From an uncultured Treponema sp. (GTDB lineage: Bacteria; Spirochaetota; Spirochaetia; Treponematales; Treponemataceae), in contig CALHVG010000080.1 of NCBI GenBank assembly GCA_938039145.1, positions 1-51,489 on the forward strand: a DNA stretch of 51,489 nt. The letters are read 5' to 3'. Shown here in pieces: positions 8,709-18,299 of this stretch. The notes beneath the pieces are model-generated. The model did not search any database. It saw only the letters and a list, made by a program, of their open reading frames with translations, and had not been told where the DNA came from. Each line of letters starts with the position of its first letter. The first letter of the stretch is position 1. The position numbers and the translations under genes are program-made.

Positions 8709-9458
8709 ATGTATTTTTATGGAATGGATTATTCATATTTGGTTTTTGTGATGCCTGCCGTTCTTTTGAGTTTTTTGGCTCAATTTTTTGTGAAGAGCAG
8801 TTTTTCTAGATTTAGCAAAATAAAAAGCGTACGAAATATGACGGGCGCACAGGCGGCGCAGTTGCTTTTAAGAAAAAATAACATTTCCGATGTAAAAATT
8901 GCCCACATTTCAGGTTCGCTGACGGACAACTACAATTCTTCCACAAAAATATTGAGCCTTAGCGATTCGACTTACGCCAGCACTTCGATTGCGGCGATTG
9001 GTGTTGCAGCCCACGAAACAGGACACGCAATTCAGCATGCGACCGGTTATGGTCCTTTGGCATTCAGAACAATCCTTGTTCCGGTTGCAAATATCGGCTC
9101 TAGTTTTGGACCTTTGCTTGCGATTTTGGGATATTTGCTTGGCTCTTTCGGGACGGAGCAAGCGCAGGGTGTTCTTCCAGCATATCACGGTCTTTTTCAA
9201 CTTATCACCGACATCGGACTTTTGATGTTTGCGGCGGCTGTTCTTTTTTATATCGTTACCCTCCCCGTGGAATTCGATGCCTCATTGCGGGCAATAAAAA
9301 TCCTGAGAGAAGAAAATATTCTTGACGAAGATGAATTGAGCGGCGTAAAAAAAGTTTTGTCGGCTGCGGCATTGACGTATGTGGCGTCGGCGTTGACCGC
9401 AATCGGAAGTCTTGTAAGATTTTTTGTTTTGACGAACAGAAGGAACGGTAGACGCTGA
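8709..9458 (+). CDS. YugP-family membrane zinc metallopeptidase
   Basis: A 249-residue membrane protein with an N-terminal membrane helix (residues 8-28), an HETGH zinc-binding motif at 102-106 within GVAAHETGHAIQHATGYGP, and further hydrophobic segments at about 118-155 and 160-185. This matches the neutral zinc metallopeptidase family typified by YugP; substrates are unknown. An AGAGG site precedes the ATG. It is followed 3 bases later by the cysteine-cluster gene, so the two are co-transcribed. Confidence 0.88.
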   Translation: MYFYGMDYSYLVFVMPAVLLSFLAQFFVKSSFSRFSKIKSVRNMTGAQAAQLLLRKNNISDVKIAHISGSLTDNYNSSTKILSLSDSTYASTSIAAIGVAAHETGHAIQHATGYGPLAFRTILVPVANIGSSFGPLLAILGYLLGSFGTEQAQGVLPAYHGLFQLITDIGLLMFAAAVLFYIVTLPVEFDASLRAIKILREENILDEDELSGVKKVLSAAALTYVASALTAIGSLVRFFVLTNRRNGRR

Positions 9459-9461
9459 TTT

Positions 9462-9941
9462 ATGGAAAAATCATGTTTCTATGAAAACGGACTGAATTTT
9501 TCATGCCAACGATGTTCATTTTGTTGCGGTCATTCTCCGGGATTTGTATATCTTTCAAAAAACGATTTGCTTTCTTTGTGTCAGCACTGCGGCATGGATA
9601 TCCGAAACTTTATCGAAAAATATTGCCGTTGGGTTGACTATTATTATGGCGAAACCGTTTTGGCTCTTCTTGAAAAGAAAAATTACGATTGCATTTTTTG
9701 GGAAAACGGCTGCTCGGTTTATGAAGCAAGACCCGTTCAGTGTTCTACCTATCCGTTTTGGGCGTGGATGCTCAAGGATAGGGCGACTTGGAACGAATGC
9801 GCAAATGAATGTCCCGGAATGAACAAAGGGAAAACTTGGACATTTGAAGAAATAGAAAAAAACAAAAATGCTTACGTAAAAAATCTGCCTTTAAAAAAAG
9901 AGGACGTTGAAAAACTTATCGACCCAAAGAAGTTGCGATAA
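9462..9941 (+). CDS. YkgJ-family cysteine cluster protein
   Basis: This 159-residue protein has the family pattern CQRCSFCCG near residue 18 and a second cluster in CSVYEARPVQCSTYPFW, followed by another Cys pair. Such proteins are thought to bind metal or an Fe-S centre through these cysteines; no reaction is established. It directly follows the peptidase gene. Its 3' end overlaps the 3' end of the convergent kinase-like gene by 26 bases, so the coding sequences share both strands there. Confidence 0.85.
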   Translation: MEKSCFYENGLNFSCQRCSFCCGHSPGFVYLSKNDLLSLCQHCGMDIRNFIEKYCRWVDYYYGETVLALLEKKNYDCIFWENGCSVYEARPVQCSTYPFWAWMLKDRATWNECANECPGMNKGKTWTFEEIEKNKNAYVKNLPLKKEDVEKLIDPKKLR

Positions 9942-10518
9942 TTTCGACAGTTTTTTCGTAGCCGATTTTTCCGGTGTCAATCAAGAGGTCATAATCTTCG
10001 TAAGAGCCGAGCGTTTTTTTTGCGTAATGCTTATAATAATTTTGACGCAGAGCGTTTCGTTTTTCAATAAAATGTCTGATATCAACATTTTTGGGGCAGT
10101 TTTCGGAGGCTTTTAACCAGTCTGCCTTCGTAGTTAAGTCCGCATAAAGGAAAACGTCAAAGGAACGGATTTTCGCCTTTCTTACGATAATGTTTGAGCA
10201 ACGACCGACAATTATGCAAGGATTTTCCGCAAGTTTTAGGACTTCGTTTTTCTGCGCCTCAAAAATTTTGTCGTGGGAACTGTTATATGTGACATTTCCG
10301 TTCATAAGATAGTCCCAAAATCTTTCTGCTTGGCTTAATTCTTCGCCTTCTTTTTTTATCTCTTCGATAGAATAGCCGCTGTCCCTTGCAACTTCCTCCA
10401 CCAAATCCTGATCATGCCACGGAATCCCAAGTCTATTTGACAATTCCTTTGCGATGGTGCGACCACCTGCACCGTATTCTCGATTTATGGTTATCACCGG
10501 CAAGCGGAATTCGTCCAT
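9916..10518 (-). CDS. Cytidylate kinase-like family protein
   Basis: A 200-residue protein beginning MDEFRLPVITINREYGAGGR. The NREYGAGGRTIAKEL segment is the modified P-loop of the cytidylate-kinase-like family, followed by RLGIPWHDQDLVEEVARDSG. These proteins are related to CMP kinase, but the true substrate is uncertain. AAGGAG lies just before the ATG. The gene is divergent from the TRAP binding-protein gene, sharing the 75-bp gap 10519-10593. Confidence 0.82.
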   Translation of the reverse strand: MDEFRLPVITINREYGAGGRTIAKELSNRLGIPWHDQDLVEEVARDSGYSIEEIKKEGEELSQAERFWDYLMNGNVTYNSSHDKIFEAQKNEVLKLAENPCIIVGRCSNIIVRKAKIRSFDVFLYADLTTKADWLKASENCPKNVDIRHFIEKRNALRQNYYKHYAKKTLGSYEDYDLLIDTGKIGYEKTVEIIATSLGR

Positions 10519-10593
10519 CTTTTTCTCCTTTTTATTTACGAAGGGTAAAATTTATTTACATATTTTATCATATATCTGTTAAAATGCTATTCT

Positions 10594-11556
10594 ATGAAGA
10601 AAATAAATCACAAATTTATCTTTACGAGTGGGGTCATTTTACTGTTGCTTTGCGGCTGCAAACGAAATGGCAGATTGATGTTTGGAACCGGCGGAACGGC
10701 TGGAACCTATTATGCTTACGGCGGAGTGATTTCTCAGTACATCACAAATTTTTCCGATAACAAAGTTACCGCTGTTTCTACCGGCGGCTCAAAGGTGAAC
10801 ATTCAGTCGCTTCAGGACGGAGATTTCCAGCTGGGGTTTACGCAGTCTGACGTTATGGCGTATGCCTGGAACGGAGAAAAATCCTTTGAGTCGGTAGGTC
10901 CGACCCATGATTTTAGGGTGCTTGGCGGTCTGTATGCGGAAACCGTTCAGCTTGTGACGATAGACCCAAAAATCAAGACTGCCTATGATTTGAAGGGAAA
11001 AAGCGTTTCCATCGGGGAAGCTGGTTCTGGAGTTTATTTCAATGCGCTGGATGTTCTTGATGCGGCGGGTCTTACTTTGGATGACATTAAGCCTCAGTAT
11101 CAAAGTTTTGGCGCAAGCAAGGAAGCCCTAAAGGACAGGCAGATTCATGCGGCTTTTATAGTTGCGGGTGCGCCGACAAGTGCCATCACGGAACTTTCGA
11201 CGACAAACAGTACTTATCTTGTGAACATAGATGGTTTGCTCAGGGAAAAAATTCTTGAGACTTGTCCGTATTATGCGCCTTTAAAAATTCCGGCGGGAAC
11301 CTATAAAGGTCAGGATAACGATGTTGAAACGATAACCGTAAAAGCAACAGTTATCGTGTCTTCCTATCTTGATGAAGAAAGCGTTTACAAAATGACGGCG
11401 GCGATTTTTGACCACAGCATGGATATCGCCAAAGAGAACGCAAAAGGTCGAGAACTTTCGCTAGAAAATGCGACAACAGGAATGGCTGCTCCTTTTCATG
11501 TAGGTGCGGCTCGTTATTATGCAGAACACGGAATTTCCGTAGAATCACAGGAATAA
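10594..11556 (+). CDS. TAXI-family TRAP transporter solute-binding lipoprotein
   Basis: The extracytoplasmic substrate-binding subunit of a TRAP transporter, 320 residues, with a lipoprotein signal (ILLLLCGC, lipidated Cys22). The segment LMFGTGGTAGTYYAYGGVIS and later ELGFTQSD-like and YDLKGKSVSIGEAGSG are TAXI hallmarks. Substrates of such systems include carboxylates and amino acids; this one cannot be assigned. It is 4 bases upstream of the permease gene. Confidence 0.93.
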   Translation: MKKINHKFIFTSGVILLLLCGCKRNGRLMFGTGGTAGTYYAYGGVISQYITNFSDNKVTAVSTGGSKVNIQSLQDGDFQLGFTQSDVMAYAWNGEKSFESVGPTHDFRVLGGLYAETVQLVTIDPKIKTAYDLKGKSVSIGEAGSGVYFNALDVLDAAGLTLDDIKPQYQSFGASKEALKDRQIHAAFIVAGAPTSAITELSTTNSTYLVNIDGLLREKILETCPYYAPLKIPAGTYKGQDNDVETITVKATVIVSSYLDEESVYKMTAAIFDHSMDIAKENAKGRELSLENATTGMAAPFHVGAARYYAEHGISVESQE

Positions 11557-11560
11557 AACG

Positions 11561-13513
11561 ATGACAAAAGAACAGAACTTTAATATTGAGCAGGATATGT
11601 CTTCAGATGTTGATACAATCATGAAAAAATACGACAGGGAATCCAACCGCAGAATTTGGACAGGTGCGCCTAAAACTGCGATAAGAATCTTTCTTGCGGC
11701 ATTTTCATTGTGGTGTATATACATGACCCTTTTTGCAAGGTTTTTGGAAGAGATAAGGCTTACTTCATTCATGGGGCTTATAATTTTGGCGGGATTTCTT
11801 GTGTACCCTGCCCGTAAAAAAGATGTCAAGCCTAACTACATTCCTTGGTACGATATAATACTAATGCTTGTGGGAACAATTTCGTTTTTGTATTTCACTT
11901 TTAATGCGCACGGAATTATTCAACAGGGAACACGTTTTTCTCCGTATCAGATTGTGATTGGCGTTATGGGAGTTCTTGTTTTGCTGGAACTGACCAGACG
12001 GTGCGTCGGAATTCCGATTTTATGCGTTGCGATATTTTTTGTAGCGTATGCCATGTTTGTTGGACTTACAAATCCTTCGTTTTTTGGACGAATAAAATAC
12101 TTCATCAGAAATATTTTTTATACGAAAGAAGGCGTTTTTTCCACTCCGGTGAACGTCTGTTCCAAATATATCGTCGTGTTCATCATTTTTGGCGCATTTT
12201 TGGAAAGGACGGGAATATCCAATTTTTTCATCCAGCTTGCGAACTGCGCGGCAGGTAAATATTCCGGTGGACCTGCAAAAGTTGCCGTAATTTCATCGGG
12301 TTTGTGCGGAATGGTTTCAGGTTCTTCCGTGGGAAATACCGTGACGACAGGTTCTGTGACAATCCCCATGATGAAAAAGACCGGATATAAGCCGGAATTT
12401 GCGGCTGCTGTTGAAGCCTCGGCATCCACTGGAGGGCAAATTATGCCTCCGATTATGGGTGCGGCTGCTTTTCTTATGTCGGACTTTGTGGGAATTCCGT
12501 ATTCAAATATAATAGGACGAGCCATTATTCCTGCGGTTCTGTATTTTACGGGAATTTTTATTTCGGTTCATCTTGAGGCAAAAAAACTCAACCTTTCGGG
12601 AATAAAAAAGGAAGAACTTCCGATATTCAGGACGCTTGTAAAAAAAATATATCTTTTGATTCCGCTTGTAGCTTTGGTCGTATTTGTCGGCGGAAATTTC
12701 ATGACCATTCAGAGGGCTGCCGCATTTGCGATTATTCTTACGATAATCGTTGGGTTCTTCAACAAAGGAAACCGAATCAGTTTTACAAAGATTTTGGATT
12801 CACTTGAGGCGGGCGGAAAAGGAACGATTACAGTCGCTGCCGCTTGTGGTGTTGCCGGAATAATCGCTGGTTCTATCACAATGACCGGATTGGCAAATGA
12901 ACTTATAAACGGAATCATAAATCTTGCACAGAACCATCTGATTGTGGCGTTGGTGCTTACTATGCTTTGCTGCATTGTCCTTGGAATGGGCGTTCCAACG
13001 ACTGCGAACTACTGCATCATGGCGGCAACTTGTGCTCCAATACTGATTAGAATGGGTGTTCCGGTTTTGGCGGCACATTTCTTTGTATTTTATTTTGGAA
13101 TTGTTGCCGACATTACGCCTCCTGTTGCCCTTGCGGCTTATGCCGGTTCTGCCATAGCAAAATCAAATCCGATGAAAACGGCGTTCCATGCGTCTAGGCT
13201 GGCGGTAGGAGCGTTCATCGTTCCGTATATAATTTGCATAAATCCTGCTTTGATTTTGATAAACACTTCGATTCCTCAGGTTGCGCTTATAATCGTTACA
13301 TCGCTTTTTGGAATTTTTGGTCTTTCTGCCGCATTGGAAGGCTACTTAAAACGGCAAATGAATCCGATTGTAAGAATTATCATGGCGATAGGCGGAATTT
13401 TACTGATATATCCGGGTTGGATAACAGATCTTTCCGGATTTACCCTGATTACGCTGGGAATTCTTTGGCAATTCTTGAAATCGAACGGAAAAGAAAAAAC
13501 TTTACAGAACTAA
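11561..13513 (+). CDS. Fused TRAP transporter permease (4TM/12TM)
   Basis: A 650-residue integral membrane protein in which the small DctQ-like part (first ~170 residues) is fused to the large DctM-like part, as is usual for TAXI systems. Conserved pieces include KYSGGPAKVAVISSGLCGMVSGSSVGNTVTTGSV, broken here only by natural loops, then ASTGGQIMPPIMGAAAF and GMGVPTTANYCIMA. With the preceding binding protein it forms a complete sodium- or proton-driven importer. Confidence 0.95.
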   Translation: MTKEQNFNIEQDMSSDVDTIMKKYDRESNRRIWTGAPKTAIRIFLAAFSLWCIYMTLFARFLEEIRLTSFMGLIILAGFLVYPARKKDVKPNYIPWYDIILMLVGTISFLYFTFNAHGIIQQGTRFSPYQIVIGVMGVLVLLELTRRCVGIPILCVAIFFVAYAMFVGLTNPSFFGRIKYFIRNIFYTKEGVFSTPVNVCSKYIVVFIIFGAFLERTGISNFFIQLANCAAGKYSGGPAKVAVISSGLCGMVSGSSVGNTVTTGSVTIPMMKKTGYKPEFAAAVEASASTGGQIMPPIMGAAAFLMSDFVGIPYSNIIGRAIIPAVLYFTGIFISVHLEAKKLNLSGIKKEELPIFRTLVKKIYLLIPLVALVVFVGGNFMTIQRAAAFAIILTIIVGFFNKGNRISFTKILDSLEAGGKGTITVAAACGVAGIIAGSITMTGLANELINGIINLAQNHLIVALVLTMLCCIVLGMGVPTTANYCIMAATCAPILIRMGVPVLAAHFFVFYFGIVADITPPVALAAYAGSAIAKSNPMKTAFHASRLAVGAFIVPYIICINPALILINTSIPQVALIIVTSLFGIFGLSAALEGYLKRQMNPIVRIIMAIGGILLIYPGWITDLSGFTLITLGILWQFLKSNGKEKTLQN

Positions 13514-13596
13514 ACTTGATTTTCGGGAAGAGATTTCTTGTGCAGAAACAGGATTTTGTTTTCGGCACAAAATTCTTCCGTTCCTTTTTAATGTGG

Positions 13597-13631
13597 AAAG
13601 CCGGCGAATTTTAAATACGCCGGCTTTTTTT
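13597..13631. terminator. Bidirectional terminator between convergent genes
   Basis: A 10-bp perfect stem (AAAGCCGGCG with CGCCGGCTTT) and an 11-nt loop is flanked by T on the plus strand and A-rich sequence on the other. It serves the TRAP permease (plus) and touches the stop codon of the minus-strand phosphatase-like gene at 13630. Confidence 0.85.
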
Positions 13632-14448
13632 AGATTACGCTCCAAAGATGCACGATATTCATGTCGCAAGGTTTTTCAATTCCGTGCATTCCCAAAATAC
13701 CTGCCATTCTGTGGCAGCCATGGTCCGGTGCAAAAGCCAGCGCAGTTTTATGTTTATTGCCCCACTCATTTTTTATGAGTTCGTTCAATTCCATGTAAGT
13801 CTTGAAATTGGTTTTTAGGGCATGAAGCGCGGGAATTCCCGTTGGAGATGAACGATGCATCCAGTAGTCGTAGTCCGTGTTGTACAAAACAATCACGTTG
13901 TATTTGTCTTCTTTTATAAGTTCTTTTGCTTTTTTGTTGCATTCACTCACGGATTTGTAGATAAAATAATCCATGTTTCGCTCAAGAAAAATCAACGAAA
14001 TGCTGTCACCTTTTGTAGAAACGATGGCGACTTTTTTTCCGGCTTCTATCAGACAATCAAAAATCGTGGCGCATTTCAGCACGGGTTTTTCGTATGCTTG
14101 GATTCCGTGGTATTTTGGCTGCAGACCGGAATACATTGAGCCGAAGCAAACCGGAGTTACCGGCGGGACTACGCTCAACATTTCAAGTGCCAGAGTGCTT
14201 GCTTGATAAGCCGCCCCTGAAAATTTTTTGTATTTGTTGAAAATCCATTGGGCAATGCCGTCCGGATTATGCATGAAAACCCTGTCGCATCCGCCGAAGC
14301 CTCCGCATGCTTCCATAACTTCAGGAATAGGATTTGCCATGCCGGTTGCCTTTTCTACGCCTACAAGGTTCAGAACCGTAGATGCCACTTGAGTTATGCA
14401 GGTTGTGTTAAAACCGTCAAGACCGGATTTTAATGTGTTCGTTGCCAT
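13630..14448 (-). CDS. Alkaline phosphatase-superfamily protein
   Basis: This 272-residue protein has weak features of the alkaline phosphatase/phosphodiesterase superfamily: a Thr-containing N-terminal segment (NTTCITQVAS), YNTDYDYWMHR in the middle and APDHGCHR near the C-terminus, where Asp-His-Gly-x-His resembles the metal ligands. No signal peptide is visible, so it is probably cytoplasmic. It follows the permease gene by 36 bases on the same strand and may act on a related metabolite. Substrate unknown. Confidence 0.6.
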   Translation of the reverse strand: MATNTLKSGLDGFNTTCITQVASTVLNLVGVEKATGMANPIPEVMEACGGFGGCDRVFMHNPDGIAQWIFNKYKKFSGAAYQASTLALEMLSVVPPVTPVCFGSMYSGLQPKYHGIQAYEKPVLKCATIFDCLIEAGKKVAIVSTKGDSISLIFLERNMDYFIYKSVSECNKKAKELIKEDKYNVIVLYNTDYDYWMHRSSPTGIPALHALKTNFKTYMELNELIKNEWGNKHKTALAFAPDHGCHRMAGILGMHGIEKPCDMNIVHLWSVI

Positions 14449-14484
14449 TTGTTTCCTCGAATTTATTTGTATTTTATTTATAAT

Positions 14485-15666
14485 TTATAACACTTTTAAT
14501 ACAGAACCGATTGTCGCTGCCAAAGAACTTGCGATTACCACAATCTGAAAAGGAAGCGTTCCGAATTTTCTGCAGATTATACTTTGTCCGGCTTTCCTTC
14601 TGGATTTGTTGTATGCGACAATTATTCCGATTCCAGTAAGAACTTGAATTACTCCGGCGATTCTTGCAAAACCTACAAAACTTGTAAATCCGAAAAGCGC
14701 AAAAATCAAACATGGAAGAGATGCCAAAAGCCAACTTAATTTGTTGTTCCAATCAGTCTGTTCGCTGATAATGTCCCGCATGTTTAAGGTATTTGCCCAA
14801 AATGATGTTGAAAGAGCCAGCAATGAAAATATGTAGCCGACAAAACTTACCCAACCGCCAAGGTGCGCCGAAAGGTCTACAAGCGCTCCGTTTTTGGTGA
14901 TGTCTTTTCCAGCTCCAATTAAAGTCATAAATGTAACAAGAATAATCAGAGCCACATTTATGCCCGTTCCGGTGGCGATTGAACCAACGATTTTGCTTTT
15001 ATTTCCGACTGTACCTTTGACGACCTGCGGAACAGACATTACCGCAGAGAGGGAAAAACTTACCGTGCTGTACAGAGCCATAATGTTGGAACTTGCGATG
15101 AATTTGTTCGGTAACGGGCTTAATTGGGATTTCAGTGTTGCCACAAACAGCACTGCGATTACCGTAACCATGGCTATCATCGAATATTTTTCGCAGATTC
15201 CTACGATTTTCATTCCAAAAAATACGACACTTGCCACAACCACATAATAAATCATCATGCTTAGAAAATTCGGTAAGCCAAGCCATGTGTTCAGAACGGC
15301 GGCGCTTCCCGTGATGAAACCTGTCACGTTGCACAATACGCTGAATCCTAAAAAGGCGAACGCAATCCATGTTGCGATTTTTTTGCCTTTTCCCGAAAAA
15401 AGTTCGTTTTCAAAACATTTTACAAATTGTGCGCCCTTGTTGTTCAGCGAAAGTTCGGCAATCATAAGATGGAGCAGAAGATTTATGGTATAAGCCACGG
15501 CTACAATCCATAAAAAGTCCCACCAACTGTTTCTTGATGCCAAATATGGGACGGCAAGTATTCCGCTTCCGACTCCGTGACCGACTATGATTCCCGTGCA
15601 TTCAAGAAAAGTCAGCCTTGATTCACTTTTGATTCCATAGTCACCAACCTCTTTGTGTTTCATCAA
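14485..15666 (-). CDS. Amino-acid permease (APC/AAAP superfamily)
   Basis: A 393-residue polytopic membrane protein with about eleven hydrophobic segments. The N-terminal ECTGIIVGHGVGSGILAVPY segment has the glycine-rich unwound helix typical of APC-type amino-acid transporters, closest in style to the aromatic/hydroxy amino-acid permeases. GGAG precedes tandem ATG codons; either could start. It heads a two-gene minus-strand unit with the phosphatase-superfamily gene. Substrate is not assignable from sequence. Confidence 0.8.
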   Translation of the reverse strand: MMKHKEVGDYGIKSESRLTFLECTGIIVGHGVGSGILAVPYLASRNSWWDFLWIVAVAYTINLLLHLMIAELSLNNKGAQFVKCFENELFSGKGKKIATWIAFAFLGFSVLCNVTGFITGSAAVLNTWLGLPNFLSMMIYYVVVASVVFFGMKIVGICEKYSMIAMVTVIAVLFVATLKSQLSPLPNKFIASSNIMALYSTVSFSLSAVMSVPQVVKGTVGNKSKIVGSIATGTGINVALIILVTFMTLIGAGKDITKNGALVDLSAHLGGWVSFVGYIFSLLALSTSFWANTLNMRDIISEQTDWNNKLSWLLASLPCLIFALFGFTSFVGFARIAGVIQVLTGIGIIVAYNKSRRKAGQSIICRKFGTLPFQIVVIASSLAATIGSVLKVL

Positions 15667-16020
15667 AATTCTCCAAAATAGGCGAGTCTATTTTCGCATT
15701 TAAAGATATGGGTATAGTTTATCATATAAAGTTTTTGGAATATAGGATTTTAATCACAATCTTGACCTAAAAATAGGATTTTGTGCAAATTTTTACCCAA
15801 GAGATAAAAAAATTTTATTTTCAAATTGAAAAAAGAAGGTTACAATCATAGTAACCGATTTCAAAATACTCAGAATCTTATTAAATCATAAAAGCAAAAG
15901 TTATAGATCACGTTAGGATTCAATTTCTTAGTGAAAACAAGAAGATTGGAACTTATACTTTGTGATCACCGTGCAGATTTTCTGTTTTGAGCATGAATTT
16001 ATACATAAGGGGAATTGCAA
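15667..16020. promoter_or_regulatory. Divergent control region between permease and MCP genes
   Basis: This 354-bp AT-rich gap holds the promoters of the divergent permease and MCP genes. It includes a dyad at 15838-15856 (GGTTAC, 7 bases, GTAACC) that could be an operator, and two copies of TAGGATTTT about 33 bases apart (near 15745 and 15778). No coding sequence or known riboswitch was recognised. Confidence 0.4.
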
Positions 16021-18192
16021 ATGAGAAATTATGAAAATTTTTCATTATCAAAGAAATTTTTAAGTCTTAGAGGAAAAATTATTATAATACTGACCTCTTT
16101 TTCCATGTTCATATTGCTTTTAATCATGGCGGTTATTTCTGCACGCGAACTGAAATCCATGAATAAAAGATTCTACATGCAAGCTGCGGAAGAAATAAAA
16201 AATGTAGAAAAGATTTTGTCTTTGTATTTTGATGATATAAAGAATTCGATTCGTACTTTTTGTGCGCAAGAGGTTATAAAATCTACACAGAATGATATAA
16301 CTTCTTATGTGGATAAAAAATCGCCTACTGGAACAAACAAAATGAATCCTGCTTCTGGCAGTTATGAAGAAAGGGTATACGAGGCTCTTAAAGCGTTTAC
16401 CCAAAATTCTTCGGTTGTTTTGGGAGGTGCTCTTGCCACCGAACACAACGGCGGATATGTTCATTATCCGCTTATCAACAGAAAAAACGGATATGATTCA
16501 CGGGACAGAGCATGGTTTAAACTCGGAAAAGAAAATCCAAACAAAATCGCATCGTTGGGCGCATACAAGACTTCTAACGGAACTCTTGCAATAACAATTG
16601 TGCAAGGAATCGTGGATTATGCGAACAAATTTAAGGGTGTAGGTACGTTTGACATAGACCTTACAAAACTTTCGGTAATCTTTGATTTCGGTTCGCAAAG
16701 GCAGTTGATTGTCGTTGATAATACCGGAAAGATTATCGTAAGTACAATCGACATGAACGACATATACAAGACTATAGACGAAATAGATGTTTCCGGGTTG
16801 AAAGATTACACTTACACAAAAAAAGACTATTTGGATGTAAAAGTAGGAAATACTAGCTACAAGGCTATGCTTTCTCCTGTATCCACAGAACTTATGGATT
16901 TTGGCTGCATAATGCTAATTCCAATATCAGAGTTTAAAGCCTACATAGAGGAAGTCGGAATATTTTTCTTGCTGGTTTTTGCCGTGTTGCTTGTGGTTAT
17001 ATTCATTTTTTCTGGACTTGCGGGAAAAAAGATAACAGAACCTTTGCGAAAAATGATAGATATGTTGAAGAACATATCATCAGGAAACGGAGATTTGACC
17101 GTTCGGCTTCCTGTTGTCGGCAACAGCGAAACTAGTAGAATGTCGCTTTATTTTAATCAGACAATCGAAAAAATAGGAAATTCGATAAAAAAAGTAGACA
17201 AAAATACTGTTGAGCTCAAAGATACGGCAGAAAAGTTGGCGGAAAATTCCGTGAGTACTGAAAATTCCGTAAAGGGAATCGGAACGAACATAATGAGCGC
17301 AAAACAGGAGATTATGGATCAGGCAAAGAGCGTAATCACTGTCGGTTCTTCGCTTCAGATTATGACCACAACAATAGAAACCTTGGACACGAGCGTTGAT
17401 GCTCAGTCAAAGAATTTGGATAAAGTTTCCGGTTTGATAACTCAGATGATTGCCGATATAAAACTGGAAAAAGAAAGAATCGAGACGAACCTAAAAAATA
17501 TCGAAGATATGAACAATGCTGCAGAAAGCGGAAAATCCATGATTTCTGCGGCGGTGAAAATCAGTAATGACGTAAACTCAAGTTCTGCGGTGCTTTTGGA
17601 GACTTCGACCGTTATCGAAAACATCGCAGCCCAGACGAATCTTCTTGCCATGAATGCGGCGATAGAGGCTTCGCATGCGGGCGAGGCCGGAAGAGGATTT
17701 GCGGTAGTTGCTGGCGAAATCAGGAAACTTGCGGAAGAATCGAGCAATCAGGGCAAGAAAATAACACAGATTCTTACGGATTTGAAAAGCAAAATCGATG
17801 GAATGACGGGTTCTATCGGACACATCGAAAGCAAATTCGACATAATATTCCAGTTGATGGAGCAAAGTAAGGTCAGCGAAAATGCCATTTTGAGTTCGAT
17901 TGTACAGCAGAACGAAAATACGGCGGATATCGAAGTGGCTTTGACCGAAATTGCGATGGTGACCGATGGAGTTTTGGCAGCTTCTACGGAAATGCTTAGA
18001 GAAAGCAACCTTATTTCCTCGGAGATGAAACAACTTGGAATAATGTCGGATAATATCGCTTCCAATATGGAGGGCGTGGTCTCTGAAGCTTCAAATATTA
18101 CTAATTCTGCAATGGTTATCAGAGAGATTGCGGTGAAAAATAAAGAGAGCGTAGAAGCCTTGCATGATGAAGTAAAACAATTCAAGGTGTAA
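16021..18192 (+). CDS. Methyl-accepting chemotaxis protein (first of three)
   Basis: A 723-residue chemoreceptor: N-terminal membrane helix (about 22-42), a periplasmic Cache-type sensor with RDRAWFKLGKENPN, a second membrane helix near 310-330 followed by HAMP, then a long coiled-coil signalling domain with the conserved tip AAQTNLLAMNAAIEASHAGE. It senses an extracellular ligand and controls CheA. The ATG at 16021 has AAGGGGA seven bases before it; an in-frame TTG at 16015 is less likely. Confidence 0.93.
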   Translation: MRNYENFSLSKKFLSLRGKIIIILTSFSMFILLLIMAVISARELKSMNKRFYMQAAEEIKNVEKILSLYFDDIKNSIRTFCAQEVIKSTQNDITSYVDKKSPTGTNKMNPASGSYEERVYEALKAFTQNSSVVLGGALATEHNGGYVHYPLINRKNGYDSRDRAWFKLGKENPNKIASLGAYKTSNGTLAITIVQGIVDYANKFKGVGTFDIDLTKLSVIFDFGSQRQLIVVDNTGKIIVSTIDMNDIYKTIDEIDVSGLKDYTYTKKDYLDVKVGNTSYKAMLSPVSTELMDFGCIMLIPISEFKAYIEEVGIFFLLVFAVLLVVIFIFSGLAGKKITEPLRKMIDMLKNISSGNGDLTVRLPVVGNSETSRMSLYFNQTIEKIGNSIKKVDKNTVELKDTAEKLAENSVSTENSVKGIGTNIMSAKQEIMDQAKSVITVGSSLQIMTTTIETLDTSVDAQSKNLDKVSGLITQMIADIKLEKERIETNLKNIEDMNNAAESGKSMISAAVKISNDVNSSSAVLLETSTVIENIAAQTNLLAMNAAIEASHAGEAGRGFAVVAGEIRKLAEESSNQGKKITQILTDLKSKIDGMTGSIGHIESKFDIIFQLMEQSKVSENAILSSIVQQNENTADIEVALTEIAMVTDGVLAASTEMLRESNLISSEMKQLGIMSDNIASNMEGVVSEASNITNSAMVIREIAVKNKESVEALHDEVKQFKV

Positions 18193-18223
18193 CCTAGCCG
18201 CAAAAAATTGTCTTTTTCATATG

Positions 18224-18288
18224 AAAAAACACCTTCCACCTAGAGCGTATCAGTTCTTGGTATCTCAGGATTTGGAAGGTGTTTTTTT
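18224..18288. terminator. Bidirectional terminator between the two convergent MCP genes
   Basis: A 15-bp perfect stem (18224-18238 paired with 18273-18287) ends in T on both strands and separates the plus-strand and minus-strand receptor genes. The 34-nt loop is unusually long for a terminator. Confidence 0.8.
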
Positions 18289-18299
18289 GCGCACTCTTT